A stretch of 64,000 nt of DNA from assembly GCA_020041925.1 (NCBI GenBank), contig CP083409.1. One strand, written 5' to 3'. Below, in pieces: positions 44,763-52,579 of the stretch. Every line of letters begins with the position of its first letter. Position 1 is the stretch's first letter. This DNA comes from Faucicola osloensis_D. GTDB taxonomy: Bacteria; Pseudomonadota; Gammaproteobacteria; Pseudomonadales; Moraxellaceae. The notes under the pieces were generated by a model, which had not been told where the DNA came from, searched no databases, and saw nothing but the letters and a program-made list of their open reading frames with translations. The translations under genes were made by a program, and so were the position numbers.

Positions 44763-45557
44763 TTAGCGAAATCGATTGATTAAGTCGATACCACCGAGGT
44801 TGGCAGTCGCATTTTCAAGGCGCAGCACTTTATCTACCAAAGGCATAATCGGCTCGAGTTCATGGCTAATCATCAAAATCGCGGTATGATGTGCTTGTTT
44901 GCGATGGGCTAAAATATCACTGACCACATACTGGCTTGCCACATCAAGGCTCAGTAGCGGCTCATCCATCAACAAAACATCAGGCTCAGCGACCAAGGCT
45001 TGGGCGATACGCATGCGCTGCTGCTCACCACCCGAGAGCATGGTAAGCGGCGCATCACAAAATGACTCACCGCCAACTTCCGCAATGGCTTTATCCACCA
45101 AATATTTTTTTTGTTTTGCCGTCTGCCAAAAACCGCCCAAGGTTTTTTTGGGGCTAAATAGACCAAACAGATAATTTTCCCCATCTAGCCCTAGCTGCAC
45201 CAAGTCCCTACCCCGAATCGGTAGTTTTGGCGCAAAGTCTTTGAGCTGAGGCACATAGCCCACTCGAATATCTTTGCCAAGCGTGATTGAACCACTTGAA
45301 AGTGGCACAAGTTTGAGTAAACTTCGCAGTAGTGTGGTCTTGCCTGTCCCGTTGGCGCCGAACAATGCCACAAATTCACCCGATAAAATCGAAAAATTGA
45401 CATCCTGCCATAGCAGACGTTGTCCAAAGTGCATACTGCCATCTTTGACTTGCAAAACGACTTGCTGTGATTGGGGCAGTTTGACAAACGATTGGCAATG
45501 AATAGCCTGCGCAAACTGCCTCTCACTAGGGGGTATTTTGGTGGTTGACATGGGCAT
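44763..45557 (-). CDS. znuC: zinc ABC transporter ATP-binding protein ZnuC
   Basis: A 264-residue ATPase. Walker A GANGTGKTT lies near residues 68-76, the signature MLSGGEQQRMRIAQAL near 168 and Walker B VLLMDEPLLSLDV near 189. The segment VGYVPQLKDFAPKLPI is typical of ZnuC. A second ATG two codons in is an alternative start. The gap of about 190 bases to znuA holds no terminator with a T-run, so the three genes may be one transcript. Confidence 0.92.
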   Translation of the reverse strand: MPMSTTKIPPSERQFAQAIHCQSFVKLPQSQQVVLQVKDGSMHFGQRLLWQDVNFSILSGEFVALFGANGTGKTTLLRSLLKLVPLSSGSITLGKDIRVGYVPQLKDFAPKLPIRGRDLVQLGLDGENYLFGLFSPKKTLGGFWQTAKQKKYLVDKAIAEVGGESFCDAPLTMLSGGEQQRMRIAQALVAEPDVLLMDEPLLSLDVASQYVVSDILAHRKQAHHTAILMISHELEPIMPLVDKVLRLENATANLGGIDLINRFR

Positions 45558-45719
45558 GGTGGCTACTTCTTCATCCTAACAGCAAGATTAACGACAAGGA
45601 TGGTTGATTGGCAATATCACATTGCAAAAAATCTGGGCTAAAAAATTTAAGCATTATAAGCGATAACCAGCCAATACTATACCAATTAACGCAAATTTTT
45701 CCCCAACTGCATTTATAGG

Positions 45720-45742
45720 CAGCCTAAAAGTTTTAGGCTACT
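45720..45742. other. hairpin just after znuA
   Basis: Arms AGCCTAAA and TTTAGGCT with a 3-base spacer lie directly after the znuA stop. No T-run follows on the minus strand, so it is more likely an mRNA processing or stabilising hairpin than a terminator. Confidence 0.45.
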
Positions 45743-45747
45743 TCAGA

Positions 45748-46935
45748 TTAGCGCGTCGCTGCCGCAAAATCATCCAGGGTTTTTTCAATAAATTGCGTAT
45801 AGCTTATCACGCCATCGGGCAGAGTTTCATAGACCGCCACAACCGGTACTGTTGATGCCTTCGCCAATGTGATGAGTTGCTTTGAGGTAGCATCCTCGGT
45901 CTGGGCATTGACCACCAACAAACCGACTTGTTTATTGCTCAGCAGGCTTTTGCTGTCATTGAGCACTTTGACCGACACCCCTGCATCCGTCTCCGATTGC
46001 GCAACATAGACTTTTGGCGTTACATCCTTGATGCCCATGTCCGCTAGCAAATACCCGATGACAGGCTCAGTAGCAAAGGCAGTGATGGCTTTTTGCTGTC
46101 CGATTTGTTTGGCTTTGACTTTGAGCGCATCAATTTGCTGGATAAAGTGTTGGGTATTTTTTGCATAAATTGCTTGATTGGCAGGCGATGTTGCCGCCAA
46201 TTGCTTGTTGACCGCTTCAGCCACTTTTTTTGCTGTATCGAGGGAGAAAAACACGTGCTCATTGAAGTCACCGTGCGAGTGACTATGTACTTCACTATGT
46301 AGTTCACTATGCCCTTCACTGGGCACGTGAGGATGATCTGATGGTTGCGGATGAGCGGTCTTTATTTTGTATTGGGTATCGTGTTGGTGTTGTTCACTGG
46401 CAGGCTCATCTGCCGCTTTGTCCGTGTGAGGCGACAGTCCTGAAAGTGCTACGGCATTAATCACTACAGGTTTGTGACTCACCGACTCAGCTAAGCTCAT
46501 ACCCCAATCATCATACCCACCACCATTGACCAGCATGACAGCGGATTTAGTGATGTTAAGCTTGTCGGTCGCTGTGGCTTGATAATCATGCGGATCTTGT
46601 GATAAATCATCGACCCCCACAATCACATTGACTTTATCCCCCCCGACCGCTTTAGCCACAGAACCCCATACATTGGTGGTGGCATACACGGTGGGTAATT
46701 GGGTATTAATAACGGCGTTTGATGAGACTGTTGTAGCTGAGCTATTTGATGGGGATTGATTTGAGGCTGATTGCTTTGAGGTTGATGGATTGTCAGTTTG
46801 TTTTTGGCAGCCTGTTAATCCCCCCAATAGGCTCAGCGTCAATGTCACCCCTGCAATCGTGGGGGTTTTTAGTAGCCTTAGTAGCAAAAAAGGTCGGCTA
46901 AAAAAAGCATATTTGTTAATCAATGCGTTTATCAT
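45748..46935 (-). CDS. znuA: zinc-binding periplasmic lipoprotein ZnuA
   Basis: A 395-residue metal-binding protein of the cluster 9 family. The N-terminus has a hydrophobic stretch ending in the lipobox LTGC near residue 43, then an Asn/Ser/Gln-rich linker. The charged, His-rich loop typical of zinc-specific members is at about residues 175-225 and is rich in His, Ser and Glu (for example SELHSEVHSHSHGD). DDLSQDPHDYQAT near residue 105 and NEHVFFSLDTAKKVAEAVN near 225 carry ligand histidines. The ATG at 46935 is preferred to a TTG six codons upstream. It leads znuA-znuC-znuB under a Zur box. Confidence 0.93.
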   Translation of the reverse strand: MINALINKYAFFSRPFLLLRLLKTPTIAGVTLTLSLLGGLTGCQKQTDNPSTSKQSASNQSPSNSSATTVSSNAVINTQLPTVYATTNVWGSVAKAVGGDKVNVIVGVDDLSQDPHDYQATATDKLNITKSAVMLVNGGGYDDWGMSLAESVSHKPVVINAVALSGLSPHTDKAADEPASEQHQHDTQYKIKTAHPQPSDHPHVPSEGHSELHSEVHSHSHGDFNEHVFFSLDTAKKVAEAVNKQLAATSPANQAIYAKNTQHFIQQIDALKVKAKQIGQQKAITAFATEPVIGYLLADMGIKDVTPKVYVAQSETDAGVSVKVLNDSKSLLSNKQVGLLVVNAQTEDATSKQLITLAKASTVPVVAVYETLPDGVISYTQFIEKTLDDFAAATR

Positions 46936-46968
46936 GCTGGGTCGCCCAATCAAGTATTGAGAAGATTA

Positions 46969-46991
46969 AAAATGTTATATTATAACATTTT
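46969..46991. promoter_or_regulatory. Zur box upstream of znuA
   Basis: AATGTTATA-T-TATAACATT is a perfect 9-bp dyad extended by flanking A and T. It matches the known enterobacterial Zur consensus core ATGTTATAnTATAACAT. It is 34 bases upstream of the znuA ATG and includes a TATAAT on the minus strand, so bound Zur would cover the promoter. Confidence 0.9.
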
Positions 46992-47197
46992 AATGGTGTT
47001 CTCAAGGTAGTTAAAGGATTTATGCTGGCTTGGATTTCATCTATCGCCCCTTTAAATTCAACTATTTGCGCTGACCTTTTTATGCCATAATAAATTTATC
47101 ACATTGCTGTATGGTTCACAGGCAAATCGGTTGTTATTTTCTACGCTTTAAGCCTGTCAGCACTTTTTTGTATGACCCACTCTCACAGGATGTTTTT

Positions 47198-47977
47198 ATG
47201 AAACAATTTTTCGCGCCTTGTCTGGTACTTGCCAGTATGTTGGGCACAACATTTGCCCACGCAGCCTCTATGCCAGTGGATACCAATGCCCGCTTTAAAC
47301 TAGGGTTAAACGCGTCAATCAACAATTACGCGTACGATAAGGACAATGATGTTACGATCATGCCACAGGCATTTTATGACAACAATCGACTCTACATTGA
47401 AGGCAGTGAAGCGGGTTATTATCCCTACAAAGATGCACAAAACGAATGGCGATTGACCGCAAGCTACGATAGCCGTTCATTTGATCCAGACGATGCGAGT
47501 ACAGCGGCGTTAAAAGGACTCGATGAGCGTAAATGGTCTGCTATGGTGGGCACTAGCTATATGCGCATCACCCCGTATGGTGGCTTTAAAGCGCAAGTGG
47601 AAACTGATGCGTTAGGTCGCAGTGATGGTACTAGCGCAAAAGTGGCGCACTTGAGCAGATTTAAAGCAATGGATGATAAAATCACCATTTATCCTGAGCT
47701 AGGACTGCAGTGGTACAATGACAAGTACAACAATTACTACTTTGGTGTTTCTGAGCAAGAATCGCTACGCACAGGAATAACAGGGATAAAAGCTTATAAG
47801 GCTGATAGTAGCGTTACCCCTTATGTCAATGTCAGTGCCAGTTACGCCATTTCGCCACGCTGGAGTGCGTTTATCAGTCAGCATTTAGAGTATTTGAGCG
47901 ATGAGCAAAAAGACAGCCCACTGGTTGATAACCGTGTCGATAGCAAAACTAAAATTGGCTTTAACTATCAGTTTTAA
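47198..47977 (+). CDS. MipA/OmpV-family outer-membrane protein
   Basis: A 259-residue predicted outer-membrane beta-barrel. The signal peptide (residues 1-22, ending FAHAAS) supports the ATG at 47198, which has AGGA upstream, rather than an in-frame start 29 codons earlier. Alternating polar/hydrophobic strands and a terminal Phe (GFNYQF) fit a barrel. The segments NRLYIEGSEAGYYPYKD near residue 65 and NVSASYAISPRWSAF near 220 fit MipA/OmpV. Function in this organism is unknown. It follows the zinc genes divergently but has no visible Zur site of its own. Confidence 0.78.
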   Translation: MKQFFAPCLVLASMLGTTFAHAASMPVDTNARFKLGLNASINNYAYDKDNDVTIMPQAFYDNNRLYIEGSEAGYYPYKDAQNEWRLTASYDSRSFDPDDASTAALKGLDERKWSAMVGTSYMRITPYGGFKAQVETDALGRSDGTSAKVAHLSRFKAMDDKITIYPELGLQWYNDKYNNYYFGVSEQESLRTGITGIKAYKADSSVTPYVNVSASYAISPRWSAFISQHLEYLSDEQKDSPLVDNRVDSKTKIGFNYQF

Positions 47978-48000
47978 TACCTAGTTTGATGCCTAGCGTG

Positions 48001-48043
48001 CCCATAAATAGCTTGCCCATAAATAGCTTGCCCATAAAAAGCG
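48001..48043. repeat. 15-bp tandem repeat after the MipA-type gene
   Basis: CCCATAAATAGCTTG occurs twice exactly (48001 and 48016), followed by a third partial unit CCCATAAAAAGC that runs into the terminator hairpin. Confidence 0.85.
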
Positions 48044-48070
48044 CAAATCGTTTGATTTGCGCTTTTTTTG
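48036..48070. terminator. terminator downstream of the MipA-type gene
   Basis: Perfect arms GCGCAAATC and GATTTGCGC with a GTTT loop are followed by T7. It is close in sequence to the mnmA terminator. Confidence 0.9.
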
Positions 48071-48071
48071 T

Positions 48072-48341
48072 TTATAAGAAAGGGTTATTTACTTCGTCCA
48101 CGTGCGACGCTTGCTGCTGTTGAATAGTAGATTTTTCCACCGTTTGCGCTTGATGGGCTTCTAAATACGCAACGATTTGGTTCAATACATCTTGTAATTG
48201 TTTTGCCGTGGCTAAACTTTGTTTATCCAACGTAAACGTCGCACTACCATAGAGATTGACTTGCTCTCCTTGATTCTCAAGGGTAAATTCGCCCAATCCC
48301 ACGCTTTGGCTATCATTTTGAAATGGTTTAAAAGCACTCAT
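48072..48341 (-). CDS. hypothetical protein (89 aa)
   Basis: An 89-residue soluble protein. The first half looks like short beta-strands (LGEFTLENQGEQVNLYGSATFTL) and the second like a helix (LATAKQLQDVLNQIVAYLEAHQ) with a Gln-rich polar tail. There is no signal peptide and I recognise no family. It lies 45 bases after the nuclease gene on the same strand and probably ends at the hairpin shared with the MipA-type gene. Confidence 0.65.
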   Translation of the reverse strand: MSAFKPFQNDSQSVGLGEFTLENQGEQVNLYGSATFTLDKQSLATAKQLQDVLNQIVAYLEAHQAQTVEKSTIQQQQASHVDEVNNPFL

Positions 48342-48385
48342 CTTTTCCCCTGTTTAGTTGTTGATTTGCTAATTACTGCTTGTGG

Positions 48386-49249
48386 TTATGGTGAAATAGT
48401 GGCTACATTGCTCGGCAAACTGGGAAACGCATTGACCCCGGTACGTTTTTTAAGGGTGCTTAGGCTAATTTTTTCAACGGTTCCACTATTATCATTCGGG
48501 CTAAAAAATGCTATCGCTTGATGTTGTGATGGCAGATATACCGCTTTAAAAAAATGCGATGGCACCAGCACACGATTTTTTAGCCGTTTGACTTCCGGTG
48601 TTAAGAACGCCACCCCTGTCACCACATAAGCTGAGCCGTATTGGTTGGTCAGGTTACGAGTTTGTGTTTCAATTTTTACCCAAGTTTTACGGTTGTTGTC
48701 AGGCGTTTGTGGGGCGATATTTGCCAAACTAAAGCTATCAAATTGTGAGTCCGTGGTTGCCATATCAGCATTGGGCGCTAAATGCCCTCTGTCAAATCCG
48801 GTACGGGTATAATCGCTCAATAAGCTACGCACCTCGGTTGGCAGGCGAGTTTCTTCATGAAAGTTATCCTCTCTGACCAAGGTTTTGGCAGCCGTTATTC
48901 GTTGTCTCGTCAAATGCTCAGCGACCCAAATAGGGGTTTTGGTGACACCCGAATACATCACCGCAAAGCCATTAAAGCACAGGGGGTAGGTTTTTTGCGA
49001 CAGCTTAGCGGTCATTATCGGCTGGGTTTTCTCAAAAAATTCGCTGGCGCATTTTTGTAGCGCCTTATCTAGCGAACGCGTGGTGAGTGTTTGGGTATCT
49101 GTGTTCGTTTGGGCGGTAGGGATAGTAACAGTATTGCTATCGGGCTTGGCGGTTGAGGGCGCAACACTACAACCTGTCAAATACAGCAAGCCAACACTCA
49201 TGGCTGATAAGATGGCAGTATGGCTAACAAAATGGGTTTGAACTATCAT
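48386..49249 (-). CDS. DNA/RNA non-specific endonuclease, lipoprotein
   Basis: A 287-residue NUC1-family beta-beta-alpha-metal endonuclease. The active-site motif DRGH is in TGFDRGHLAPNADM near residue 145, and the metal-binding Asn region is NIAPQTPDNNRKTW near residue 175. The N-terminus (LYLTGC near residue 23) is a lipobox, so the enzyme is probably anchored in the cell envelope and degrades extracellular or periplasmic nucleic acid. The ATG at 49249 has AAGG upstream; an in-frame start 19 codons earlier is less likely. The gene holds a degenerate copy of the 15-bp repeat near its 3' end. Confidence 0.87.
   Translation of the reverse strand: MIVQTHFVSHTAILSAMSVGLLYLTGCSVAPSTAKPDSNTVTIPTAQTNTDTQTLTTRSLDKALQKCASEFFEKTQPIMTAKLSQKTYPLCFNGFAVMYSGVTKTPIWVAEHLTRQRITAAKTLVREDNFHEETRLPTEVRSLLSDYTRTGFDRGHLAPNADMATTDSQFDSFSLANIAPQTPDNNRKTWVKIETQTRNLTNQYGSAYVVTGVAFLTPEVKRLKNRVLVPSHFFKAVYLPSQHQAIAFFSPNDNSGTVEKISLSTLKKRTGVNAFPSLPSNVATISP
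48456..48470 (+). repeat. degenerate copy of the 15-bp motif in the nuclease gene
   Basis: GTGCTTAGGCTAATT differs from TTGCTTAGGCTATTT at two positions. It codes for Ile-Ser-Leu-Ser-Thr, in the same orientation as the exact copies. Confidence 0.45.
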
Positions 49250-49526
49250 GAGTGACCTTAAAAAAAGAAAAAATGAAGAAAATGAAAAATAGTACAATGA
49301 TGACAATGGTATGGTTGGGGCTAAAGTGATGTATAACGTAGTTTAAAACTTCTTGGTTATTTTATAAGGTTTTTTAGTGGAATACGCAAATATTTACTGG
49401 TAGTGATACCAGTTTTCCTAAATATTTTTTGGCTAATATTGAGTTGACTACTTCTATCCCAATATTTTCCCATCAACAATTCTTTAAGTTCTGATAAAAT
49501 ACGCTTTTTGTCGTTAGTAAATTTTT

Positions 49527-50237
49527 ATGAGTACATCAACCACATCACAAAACGCCGTCGTCTTACTCTCGGGCGGGCTAGATTCCGTGACTTGCCTTTA
49601 CTGGGCAAAAGCCAATTATGCCAACGTCACAGCGGTAAGCTTTAACTACGGTCAGCGCCACAATAGCGAACTTAATGCCGCCAAAAAAATTGCCGCGACT
49701 GCCCAAGTCAACCATCGTATTATCGATATTGATTTGGCACAGCTAGGTGGCTCGGCGTTGACCGATGCTTCGCTGGTAGTACCCGATGCCAAACAAACAG
49801 ATTTTAGCGATAATCAGCATAATGACAGCATTCCAATCACCTATGTACCTGCGCGTAATACCATCTTTTTGTCGTATGCGCTGGCATTGGCAGAGGTGAC
49901 ACAGTCCAATGCCATTGTGATTGGCGTCAATGCAGTCGATTACTCAGGCTATCCTGATTGTCGTCCTGAATATATTGAAGCCTTTGAAAAGATGGCAAAT
50001 CTCGCTACCAAAGCCGGTGTGATGGGCAATCATCTCCACATTGCAACGCCATTGTTGCATTTAAGTAAAGCAGAAATCATTAAGTTGGGGGTATCGCTGG
50101 GGGTTGATTATGCATTGACCGTGTCATGCTACCGCGCAGATAGCGAAGGACGCGCCTGCGGACACTGCGATAGCTGTTATCTACGTCAGCAAGGTTTTTT
50201 ACAAGCTGAAATAGATGACCCGACTATTTATCAGTAA
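49527..50237 (+). CDS. queC: 7-cyano-7-deazaguanine synthase
   Basis: A 236-residue PP-loop enzyme that makes preQ0 in queuosine synthesis. The ATP-binding loop LLSGGLDSVT is at residues 13-22 and SFNYGQRHNSEL follows near 40. Zinc-binding cysteines are at the C-terminus: Cys200 in SCYRADSEGRACGHCDSC and the following Cys211, 214 and 217. No preQ1 riboswitch-like structure is obvious in the upstream gap. No other que genes are in the window. Confidence 0.95.
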   Translation: MSTSTTSQNAVVLLSGGLDSVTCLYWAKANYANVTAVSFNYGQRHNSELNAAKKIAATAQVNHRIIDIDLAQLGGSALTDASLVVPDAKQTDFSDNQHNDSIPITYVPARNTIFLSYALALAEVTQSNAIVIGVNAVDYSGYPDCRPEYIEAFEKMANLATKAGVMGNHLHIATPLLHLSKAEIIKLGVSLGVDYALTVSCYRADSEGRACGHCDSCYLRQQGFLQAEIDDPTIYQ

Positions 50238-50344
50238 TCTATCATCATCAAATCCTGCCAGCTTTATTGCGTCAACGGTAAAGCTAGCCATTGTACGATT
50301 GAACACCTGCTGTTCTATACTGCTGTCTCTTATGAGGATAAACT

Positions 50345-50659
50345 ATGAAACATTCAGCCATCGTGACCCTATTTGCTAGCATGGTTTTGCCGTTTGCCGC
50401 ACATGCCGCCAATCCACAATATGTCAATGCTTGCGCCACCCAAATGACCGAAAAACACATCACTGATGCCGCTTCTGCAAAAAAAGTATGTACTTGTGTG
50501 GTAGATGAACAATCAAAAATCACCCAAGCGCAAAAAAATGAGCTTGATACTTGGGTAAAAAGTGGCAAAGATGTTCGCCAAAACAAAACTTTTCAAACCA
50601 TCAGTGCGCGTATGAAAGCGTGTGGCAACGGCGTTAAATTTAATAAAGCCCGTCCCTAA
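50345..50659 (+). CDS. small secreted hypothetical protein (104 aa)
   Basis: A 104-residue precursor. The signal peptide is clear: basic start, hydrophobic core, AHAA cleavage site near residue 21. The mature part of about 83 residues has four cysteines, in NACATQ, VCTCVVDE and KACGNG, consistent with disulfides in the periplasm. AGGATAA lies upstream of the ATG. It has its own terminator, so it is probably a real monocistronic gene. I recognise no established function. Confidence 0.78.
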   Translation: MKHSAIVTLFASMVLPFAAHAANPQYVNACATQMTEKHITDAASAKKVCTCVVDEQSKITQAQKNELDTWVKSGKDVRQNKTFQTISARMKACGNGVKFNKARP

Positions 50660-50700
50660 TCGGTTACAATCAAGTCCATAATCGATAGCGCCGCGCCACC

Positions 50701-50728
50701 AGACCAGTTGTTTACTGGTCTTTTTTTG
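50701..50728 (+). terminator. terminator after the 104-residue secreted protein gene
   Basis: Arms GACCAGT and ACTGGTC are followed by T7. Confidence 0.9.
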
Positions 50729-50804
50729 TTTTGTCGCATGAAGAAGTTTGTACTCAATCTGGCTTTCTGATATTGTTAGTTCAATTTTTGCTTGGGAAAT
50801 GCCC

Positions 50805-51305
50805 ATGACTCAACTACCCAATTTTTTGGTCACCACGGTTGAAGCGGATACCAGCCGTCATGCCACAGCGCAGCCGCAATTTATCCAGCGTCAAATCAAC
50901 CTGCCAGCGTATGCCAAACAGTCAGAGAAAGGCTTGATTCTGTATTTTTATCCAAAAGACAACACCTCCGGCTGTAGTGTGCAAGCGCAAGATTTTAGCC
51001 AGCATTTGACCTACTTGCAGCAGCTTGGCTACCAAGTCATTGGCGTATCAAGAGATAGTGTCAAAAGTCATGAAAAATTTATCGCCAACCAACAGATTAA
51101 TTTTGCGCTGGTGAGTGATACCGATGAACAACTTTGCCAATATTTTGACATCATTGCCGAAAAAAAATTGTACGGCAAAGTCAGCCTTGGCGTGGTGCGT
51201 TCAACCTTAATTTTCGACAACGCAGGCAAGCTGGTTTATGAGATGCGCAATGTCCGCGCCAAGGGGCATATGGATAAATTACTTGCGATATTGCCCACCC
51301 TTTAA
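50805..51305 (+). CDS. peroxiredoxin of the BCP/PrxQ type
   Basis: A 166-residue thiol peroxidase that should reduce H2O2 and organic peroxides using thioredoxin. The peroxidatic cysteine is in DNTSGCSVQAQDF near residue 52. Most BCP proteins have a second, resolving cysteine five residues later; here that place is Gln. Another Cys, in QLCQYFDI near residue 109, could take part. The ATG at 50805 has GGGA at good spacing; an ATG two codons upstream does not. The C-terminal GVVRSTLIFDNAGK matches the family. It is followed by mscS. Confidence 0.88.
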   Translation: MTQLPNFLVTTVEADTSRHATAQPQFIQRQINLPAYAKQSEKGLILYFYPKDNTSGCSVQAQDFSQHLTYLQQLGYQVIGVSRDSVKSHEKFIANQQINFALVSDTDEQLCQYFDIIAEKKLYGKVSLGVVRSTLIFDNAGKLVYEMRNVRAKGHMDKLLAILPTL

Positions 51306-51375
51306 CCCAAACTAACCTAAATTAACCCAAACGCCTTATTTTATTTTGATTTTTTGACTCGAGATCACTCATTGT

Positions 51376-52497
51376 ATGTCCGTGAACCAATTTTTTAAAA
51401 ATATCTATCACGACTTGTATTATGATGTCTATAAAGCAGTCGGTGGTTCGCTCGAAGATGAAGCGGTTAATTGGCCGCTGTATCTCTCCAAACTTGCCAG
51501 TACAGGCATCAAAATTATGGTACTGTTGGCAATTTTGGGCGTGGTCTATCGGCTAAGTTTATTGCTCATCAATTCTGCCCGTTTTATCGCCAAAGACAGT
51601 AAGTACAGCCAATCGTTAAGGCTCATCGCACGGTTGATGTGGTTGTTTTCAAGTTTGCTTGCGGTGATGAGTCAGCTTAACTTTGAGCCCGAAACAGTCA
51701 AAGCCACTGCCAAAGCGGGTATTTGGTCAGTGATTTTTTATATGGCGTGGTACAACCTCGGTTATTTGATGCAAAAAATGCTCAAAAATTATGGGCTAAA
51801 TGCGTCCATTGAACAACTACTGCATAATTTGTTGTCTATGCTCATCATCGTATTATGGATTGCCTCGGTGATGTCGCAGTTTGGTTTTGATATTGTGTCT
51901 GTGGTCGCAGGTCTTGGGATTGCAGGTATCGCAGTGGGTTTTGCCGCGCAAGCTACACTCGCCAACTTTATTGCCGGTATCACCATTTTGATTGAGCAAT
52001 CATTTCAAGTCGGTGATTGGGTCAGCATTAATGAAAAAGAAGGCAAAGTGGTGCAAATTGCCTTGCGCACTACCCAAATTTTGACCCGTGACAATATCAC
52101 CGTGATTTTCCCCAATTCAACCGTTGCTTCAGCCGAAGTCATTAATTTAACTGCCAAAAATCTGATTCGTTTTGATATTGAAGTGCGTATCGCGTTGGAA
52201 GCGGATATTGAAAGCGCGCGCGCTATTATTCTTGATATTTTAGCCAATACCAAAGAGGTATTAGAGCGTCCTGCGCCCACGGCGACAGTGGATAAAATTG
52301 GCGATTTTGGGGTGTTTTTTATCGTGCGGTTTTGGGTCAATCCGCCACACGTGTCTCGAATGCCATTTATCAAAGAAAATCTACGCGAACAAATCAAAGT
52401 GGCACTCGATGACGCCGGCATTACCACACCTTACCCTCATATGCAGCTTTTAATGCCAAGCGATAAAGCCACCCCATCGGTAAAAACTTCCCCATAA
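51376..52497 (+). CDS. small-conductance mechanosensitive channel (MscS family)
   Basis: A 373-residue MscS-type channel that should open on hypo-osmotic shock. Membrane helices are at about residues 50-72, 82-100, 108-125 and 150-170. The pore-lining helix is the Gly/Ala-rich GLGIAGIAVGFAAQATLANFIAG near residue 180, followed by the beta-domain motif FQVGDWVSINEKEGKV. The C-terminal domain ends near FITTPYPHMQL. It is longer than E. coli MscS (286 residues), with extra N-terminal membrane segments. It is 70 bases downstream of the peroxiredoxin gene. Confidence 0.9.
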   Translation: MSVNQFFKNIYHDLYYDVYKAVGGSLEDEAVNWPLYLSKLASTGIKIMVLLAILGVVYRLSLLLINSARFIAKDSKYSQSLRLIARLMWLFSSLLAVMSQLNFEPETVKATAKAGIWSVIFYMAWYNLGYLMQKMLKNYGLNASIEQLLHNLLSMLIIVLWIASVMSQFGFDIVSVVAGLGIAGIAVGFAAQATLANFIAGITILIEQSFQVGDWVSINEKEGKVVQIALRTTQILTRDNITVIFPNSTVASAEVINLTAKNLIRFDIEVRIALEADIESARAIILDILANTKEVLERPAPTATVDKIGDFGVFFIVRFWVNPPHVSRMPFIKENLREQIKVALDDAGITTPYPHMQLLMPSDKATPSVKTSP

Positions 52498-52579
52498 TTT
52501 CAGACATTCTGTCATTTGTCCTGTGCTAATCATGCTAAAATACGCCATTAATCAACTTTGACTTTTTTTGGCAGTATTT

